In this document: in pieces, positions 59,301-64,000 of the stretch
Position numbering within the stretch: position 1 is the stretch's first letter
Layout: each line of letters opens with the position of its first letter
DNA from: Sodalis endosymbiont of Henestaris halophilus
GTDB lineage: Bacteria > Pseudomonadota > Gammaproteobacteria > Enterobacterales > Enterobacteriaceae
Direction: 5' to 3'
Assembly (NCBI RefSeq): GCF_900161835.1
Contig: NZ_LT897836.1
Span: 248,001 to 312,000, forward strand
Length of the DNA stretch: 64,000 nt
The notes under the pieces: generated by a model
What the model was told of the DNA's origin: nothing
What the model saw: only the letters and a program-made list of their open reading frames with translations
Databases searched by the model: none
Program-made: the position numbers and the translations under genes

Positions 59301-61084
59301 TTTAATTTTAAATTAAAAACATAATGTTATCCAAATAGATAAAACAATATGCTGATGGCGTATTAATGTTGTTCTCTCAATCTGGCACAAATGCACTGAT
59401 AGCAAACCCATCATTCAGAAAAAATTTATAGTCCATATTATACATTTATGGAATATGATTTTTCAGCTATTTATTAATCATTTCATAAAGAAATAACAGG
59501 AGATTAGATACGCGCGGGATATTCTTAATATTCATTACATGGTTAACCATTTATAGGTGTTCTTTTTAACTATTATGTGCCCCGCCGGCGGTCTATATAT
59601 TAAATAACTATTTGTCAGGCATTAACAAGACGACCAATAAGGCGTTACTAACTATTTCAGCAGGAGAAATAGTAGCGTCGTTTGTTATAGCAACAGAGCA
59701 TCACACTATGTGAGTACAAACTTAATTAGTATGAAATTGACTGCCAGCCTCCTAGAACAATTGTAGTTAGTGCATCAGCAACACTAGATAAGGGTTATAA
59801 TAAGATTTTGTTTACACCTTGAGTGTAAAAAGGAAAAATGGCAGTTATAGTCTTCTTCCATTAGCTATATTTTATAGATAACCATCTCCCAAGTTTGAGT
59901 ATGCTGATCGGCAGCAGTGTATCACCTTGCTGATAAATTTGCTGTAAATCATTTTTACATATTTTATCCTGGTAAACATCCCCCAAATTATGCAGCAGCA
60001 GTTCATTGGAAGCATAATTTTAAGCGCTTTGACTGTAAATTGCAGCGCAGTTTCGTGCTCGATTGCATGCTTATGATATTTCGGCCAAATACCATTTATA
60101 GGCAGTCGTTTCTGTGCAGTTTGAAACTTAGATCATAGATCCAGCAATCAACCTCCTACTGCTTCGATTGTGTGATTTATTATATCATTTAGTTAAATGT
60201 CTTTTAATAATATAAAGCTGTTTACTGTTAGTATGTCGTATGTTTATCATATGAAAGTTATCAGATACGTTATCAGAAAAATTGCTAAGCATAAATGCGA
60301 ACAAATGCATGTTTTTAGAAGGGATAATTCAGAATGGCAATGAGCGGTTTTTATCAAACGGTCAACGCCGTTGATAGATCGCGTAATAGACGATACGCGT
60401 GATTTTTTACTTAACTACGGGCAATCTTTTCAACGAGTTGGATTACTGTTATCTAAATTGTATTGTTCTTGCGGGTGCAAGAATTTCTGCGGGCATATAA
60501 CAAACGACAGATAAGCACGCTTATCCAAAACAAGCGGTAGATTTTCTATCTGAAGATAAACAACACTATAAATGACAAAGTCAAATACTTACCCAACCGA
60601 TGACACTGGTTTCAATATTGAAATTATTAGTCTAACAAACATATAATCCTCCCCCCAAAAAAAAGGGCCTTTAAGCAACGCCAATTAACACGCATAGCAG
60701 GATGCACAGTAACTTGAATATAACTTATTTTACGATATGATATAAGTTGCGGAATGATTCAGTAAATTTAATACCTAGGTCTGTTGCATTAGTTGCTACA
60801 GCAGTGGCTGACAAACATATAATTACACAAGTTCATGGAAAGATCATCCTAATCTAATAAATGAAGCTAGCTCAAGAGAATAAAATTCTCCCATTCACAA
60901 TGTCAAAATAAATGAGCACTTACTTAGAAAAGTAATCTCTAAATACTTCGAGTAATTTTCATGCTTTGATAATGTAGCACTAGCCTAGGAAGCAAAAATA
61001 ATAGAAATGCAAAAGCTAATATTTGCCTGATTGTAGCCCTCCCCACCTGTATGCGGTACCGATAATTAAATCGTTTATAAATGG

Positions 61085-61850
61085 ATGCCGATTTTGCTAA
61101 GATTTTTACCTTTACTTCTTGCATTGACTTACGTTCATGCAGCGCTGACGTTATTAATAGGAGATCCAGTCTTTGTTATTATTTGTCATTTAAAGCTGAT
61201 CTGCTTGGCTAGTCAGCTAGTTCAGTTTGCTAAGATAGCGCCTAACACATTATGTAGCTTACGCATAATAACTTATTAACATCCTCAATAATTACGCTGC
61301 GCCTATCTTGATCACGCTGGGATCTTTGTTTAAGCCTGACTAAAATGAATGTGTTTTAGCAACACAACGGCAGTACGATAGCTCGGTAGCTACACCATTT
61401 TTGTTTGACCTTTTACCTTAAATTTATCAATTGCAGTAGTTACGTATTAGTTTTAGTCCGGATGTGCTGTTGGTTTATTTTTTTGGTTCTCTTCAAGTCC
61501 AACATCCTGTACTAGGTACACCTGTGATGTCCAGGTGAAGTAATGTGTTTGTTTTTTTAGTACTCGTAACAGATCATGTTATTGACATTGGATCTGTTAC
61601 TTCTGATTTAATGCCTTTAATCTTACCTGTAGGTACGCACTAGATCTCTTGTTTATGCATTTTGCCTGGCACCTTACGCTGGAGATGTAGATGTTAAGTG
61701 CACAATCTACAGCACAATATGGCAATGATGAAGGCCCGTACCACGACGTGTAAACGAAAGTATAGGGGGATAAAAATCGTTGTCGCCGTAAAGCAAGATA
61801 AAAACATGCAGGTTATATACGTTTCCTAAACGCACATTCAGCAAGATTGT
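61085..61850 (+). pseudogene. Probable dipeptide/nickel ABC permease remnant (DppB family)
   Basis: The first frame reads MPILLRFLPLLLALTYVHAALTL..GDPVFVII, fitting the DppB/NikB start (a hydrophobic helix, then ..IPGDPV.IM). About 225 bp later is ITLGSLF, for the family's LGSLxxGDLG. At 61735-61757 ARTTTCK fits VRTARAK of the EAA loop, followed by KNMQVIYV for the family's NAMLPVITV. Distances between the blocks agree with a 339-residue DppB to within about 10%. Several stops and frame changes separate them. The family (MetI-like permease for peptides, nickel or glutathione) is more certain than the member. Identified from memory of motifs only. Confidence 0.45.
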
Positions 61851-62259
61851 TGAAGTAGTGTGTACCGTAATATTGAATTGTCTTATAAAATTTAGAACAT
61901 AATGCTTATCTATTATATTATTATTTACTATGTTAAATATGAGGCGATATCAGGCTTTCTCACATTAGGTGGGCAAGCATTTAAACGTTAGATATTAACA
62001 CTATTCGTATTGCCGCTATCATACTATCGTTGATAGTATACAAGTATTAAAGTATAGCATTTTTTGTAACATTCACTCTTGATCAATAACCCATGATTAG
62101 CGTATAGCTGATCAGCCTTCACATTTGCTCACCCTACTCTGCAATCAAATGTATCAGGTTGCTTAGCCAGAGCTATTGGTAATAGTTATTTGTAAGACAC
62201 GCTGGCACGAATCTTATTACGGCTCTTCCCCTACGCAGTTGCTACGCATAATCAGTGCT

Positions 62260-62295
62260 CGCTTTTATCGATAAGTACCAGTACAGATAAAAGCG
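62260..62295. repeat. Perfect 10-bp inverted repeat, 16-nt loop
   Basis: CGCTTTTATC and GATAAAAGCG in gene-free DNA. Confidence 0.8.
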
Positions 62296-62560
62296 GATAA
62301 AATCCTTATCAGTTTTTTCATAGTCTGGGATAGCAATCCCACTACTCGGCAAAACTTACTTAAATAATTAAACAGCGCGATATACGCCGTCTTATAGTTA
62401 CAATTTAGCCGGCTACAATTGAAGAAATAATGCACTATATATTACCAAATATCGTTAAACACATGTTGTAATCCGATAAAAACGACTCATAACCGGAAGG
62501 CAGTTTTAGTGGTGAGATATTTCAAAAGAATCCAACCGAGCGTTGAAAACGGGCATAAAA

Positions 62561-62925
62561 TTACTCAATGGTAAATACCACACGAGTTTGCAGCGCTGCT
62601 ACCTTGTTCGCCCAGTTTTGTTCAATTACCACTTGAGAAAAATCTAATAACGACAGTGTCGTACTCCGTTCGGCGAACTCACCACAACCCTGCAGCCTTA
62701 TTTCCTCGCCGTCAAATAAGGCACAAATACAGATAGAAACAACTGGCTGCAATACGCGTGCAAGTATGCCTTCATGCAAACTCACAAAAGCCGTGCACGG
62801 ATCATCTAGATTGCACAGAACGCAAGTCCCTAAACCATCTAAAAACGAAGTTGTTAAAGTACTGCATCAAAAAGACAGCAATATCGGCACAATGTACTAG
62901 AAAAAACATTTAATATCCTCATAAA
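62561..62925 (-). pseudogene. hemC: hemC remnant (porphobilinogen deaminase)
   Basis: HemC makes hydroxymethylbilane in haem synthesis and in E. coli is divergent from cyaA, exactly the arrangement here. On the - strand: CADIAV (family RADIAVHSMKD), a frameshift, then DGLGTCVLCNLDDPCTAFVS (family [20 protein letters not shown]), a large deletion, then VSICICALFDGEEIRLQG (family CQVPIGIYAL..GEE.WL). The deletion and substitutions remove the lysine/arginine substrate site, and the cysteine that anchors the dipyrromethane cofactor (EGGCQ) is gone. A 74-codon frame survives but cannot encode an enzyme. Haem must come from elsewhere, unless another hemC exists. Confidence 0.85.
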
Positions 62926-63395
62926 TAATTTATCATTTCCGGGTTTCATTCATAGCTAATAAATCATCATTAAACCACAAAATAATTATAAGCCACTAAT
63001 ATCATACCTCCAAATATGCATGATGAAGCAACAATGCATCAAGGTAAGAACCAACATGCTTTCTTGTTAAAAACAACCATCAGGGAGCTGCCGGGTAGCG
63101 ATTCTAAGAAATTTATTGCATGTACATTACCAATTTGGTTATTTATATGTCATTTTAACATCGATCGTAAAAAATTTCAGTTTTTGATAATAACTAAGAT
63201 AGATGTAAATCAAGGCTTAATAAATTAACGTTAGCAAAAGTGCTTTACTCGGTAAATATCTTGATTTTCTTACGGCCAATTAATATTATTCTATTAATTA
63301 TGTTTGTAGCTTTTACTCGCATATAATGCCAGTAGTATTAAGCAGTTGGGTAAAATAAAAAGTTTTTTAACATTGGAATAATCAAGCGAAACATT
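62926..63395. other. hemC-cyaA divergent spacer
   Basis: 470 bp without a gene, including whatever remains of the hemC 5' end. A TATAAT at 63322-63327, about 70 bp before the cyaA start, could be its -10 box; the -35 region is poor. No convincing CRP site (TGTGA..TCACA) is seen. Confidence 0.4.
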
Positions 63396-64000
63396 TTGTA
63401 CTGTTACATACAAACGTTGAAACACAGGTTAGACACAATTAACCATCTTCGGGTGGATCGAGCATTGGCAGACATTGGGCTAAATTTTCAACACGTATAT
63501 ATTATGCTGCCAACTTTACTACATATTCACCATCCGATGCTTCCTGGTTATCTAGACGGTCATGTACCTCACGGCATCTGTTTTTATTCGCTTAATAAAA
63601 CACAACGATCCTGGCTTCATGACATCGGCTACTACCCTAGCGAGGGGGTGTCGGCGCCAGATAACGGCGAGCGGCAGCCGATCACCGGCGTTTACTCAAT
63701 GGGTAGCACTTCTTCTATCGGCCAGAACGCTAATTCCGATCTTGACATATGGGTGTGTCACCAGTCCTGGCTGGACAACAAAGAACGCACCCACTTGCAG
63801 AGCAAGTGTCACTTATTAGAGCAGTGGGCAGCGCGCCAAGAAGTAAACGTCAATTTTTTCTTGATAGATGAAAATCGTTTTAGGCATAATGCCCGTGCCA
63901 ATTTTGGTGGGAAGGCCTGCGGTTCCACCCAACATATCTTATTATTGAATGAATTTTATAGCACCGCGGTGCGCATGGGCGGTAAACGCATCCTATGGAA
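63396..64000 (+). CDS. cyaA: Class I adenylate cyclase (5' part)
   Basis: Converts ATP to cAMP, the ligand of CRP. The first 201 codons are in the window; the gene runs off the right edge (about 850 aa in full). The start is TTG at 63396, the same rare start codon as E. coli cyaA, and gives [23 protein letters not shown] against E. coli [23 protein letters not shown]. The catalytic block [23 protein letters not shown] (103-125) keeps both metal-binding aspartates (D115, D117). [10 protein letters not shown] and [14 protein letters not shown] follow normally. No Shine-Dalgarno is evident, consistent with deliberately weak translation. A complete catalytic start suggests that cAMP signalling persists; whether the C-terminal regulatory half is intact cannot be seen. 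Confidence 0.95.
   Translation, partial: MYCYIQTLKHRLDTINHLRVDRALADIGLNFQHVYIMLPTLLHIHHPMLPGYLDGHVPHGICFYSLNKTQRSWLHDIGYYPSEGVSAPDNGERQPITGVYSMGSTSSIGQNANSDLDIWVCHQSWLDNKERTHLQSKCHLLEQWAARQEVNVNFFLIDENRFRHNARANFGGKACGSTQHILLLNEFYSTAVRMGGKRILW

Larger units (their letters stand above)
50743..62560. other. 11.8-kb stretch without an intact gene
   Basis: Immediately after fmt no rsmB or trkA sequence can be traced; 50.8-52 kb and 54-58 kb are extremely A+T-rich. Perfect hairpins lie at 50795-50814, 51180-51203, 52118-52141, 52701-52723, 53297-53324, 60466-60483, 62021-62039 and 62260-62295. Slightly G+C-richer, protein-like but unidentified patches occur at about 56516-56640, 58138-58560 and 59880-60130 (- strand). 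The most readable patch is the permease fossil at 61085-61850. No tRNA and no IS element were recognised. Confidence 0.55.

Noticed and set aside
1-64000. CRISPR arrays, prophage or intact insertion sequences
   Set aside because: No regularly spaced direct repeats, phage genes or transposase frames were seen.

Overview
The window reads as a piece of chromosome from an enterobacterial (Enterobacterales) insect-type endosymbiont in mid-collapse. Gene content and gene order are those of the E. coli/Yersinia/Sodalis group: dnaQ/rnhA/yafS beside gmhA, zwf - mepM - znuA/znuCB - yebC - aspS, argS next to murJ, and rrn - aroE - tsaC - smg - (dprA) - def - fmt. The proteins are full length and close to the E. 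coli sequences, but intact coding sequence adds up to only about 19.3 kb of 64 kb (about 30%). The remainder is very A+T-rich drifting DNA. Genus and host cannot be fixed from the sequence; a Sodalis-like or comparable obligate or co-obligate symbiont is an inference.

Layout. 1-5 kb: 5' part of gmhA, then dnaQ and rnhA (divergent) and yafS. 5-12 kb: no gene, several strong hairpins. 12-14 kb: zwf. 14-20 kb: no gene. 20-26 kb: mntH of an unusual type, an lpxM fossil, mepM, and znuA divergent from znuCB around a surviving Zur operator. 26-30 kb: a ruvC fossil, yebC, aspS. 30-37 kb: argS and murJ, convergent. 36.4-37.6 kb: a decayed 3' half of 23S rRNA plus 5S on the + strand. 40.3 kb: ahpC-type peroxiredoxin. 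41.7-44.9 kb: a complete ruined rRNA operon on the - strand (5S, 23S, 16S) in which only the spacer tRNA-Glu is intact. 45.8-50.7 kb: aroE-tsaC, smg, dprA fossil, def-fmt. 50.7-62.5 kb: no intact gene; a probable dipeptide-permease fossil. 62.6-64 kb: hemC fossil and the 5' end of cyaA with its conserved TTG start.

Retained functions: replication fidelity and RNA primer/R-loop removal (dnaQ, rnhA), translation (aspS, argS, def, fmt, tsaC, tRNA-Glu), envelope synthesis (gmhA, murJ, mepM), shikimate synthesis (aroE), the NADPH supply (zwf), zinc and manganese import (znuABC, mntH), peroxide defence (ahpC) and cAMP (cyaA). Genes missing from their ancestral slots include hexR, pykA, lpxM, ruvABC, nudB, yrdD, dprA, rsmB, gloB and hemC. 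Recognisable fossils of lpxM, ruvC, dprA, hemC and the rRNAs remain.

Two observations stand out. First, two decaying rRNA operons face each other across ahpC, and an intact tRNA-Glu sits inside one of them. Second, long perfect inverted repeats with short or no loops are scattered through the non-coding DNA. One lies inside the 16S fossil, where functional 16S has no counterpart, and one lies inside the dnaQ coding sequence. Together they suggest that hairpins are being made or tolerated as the sequence decays.
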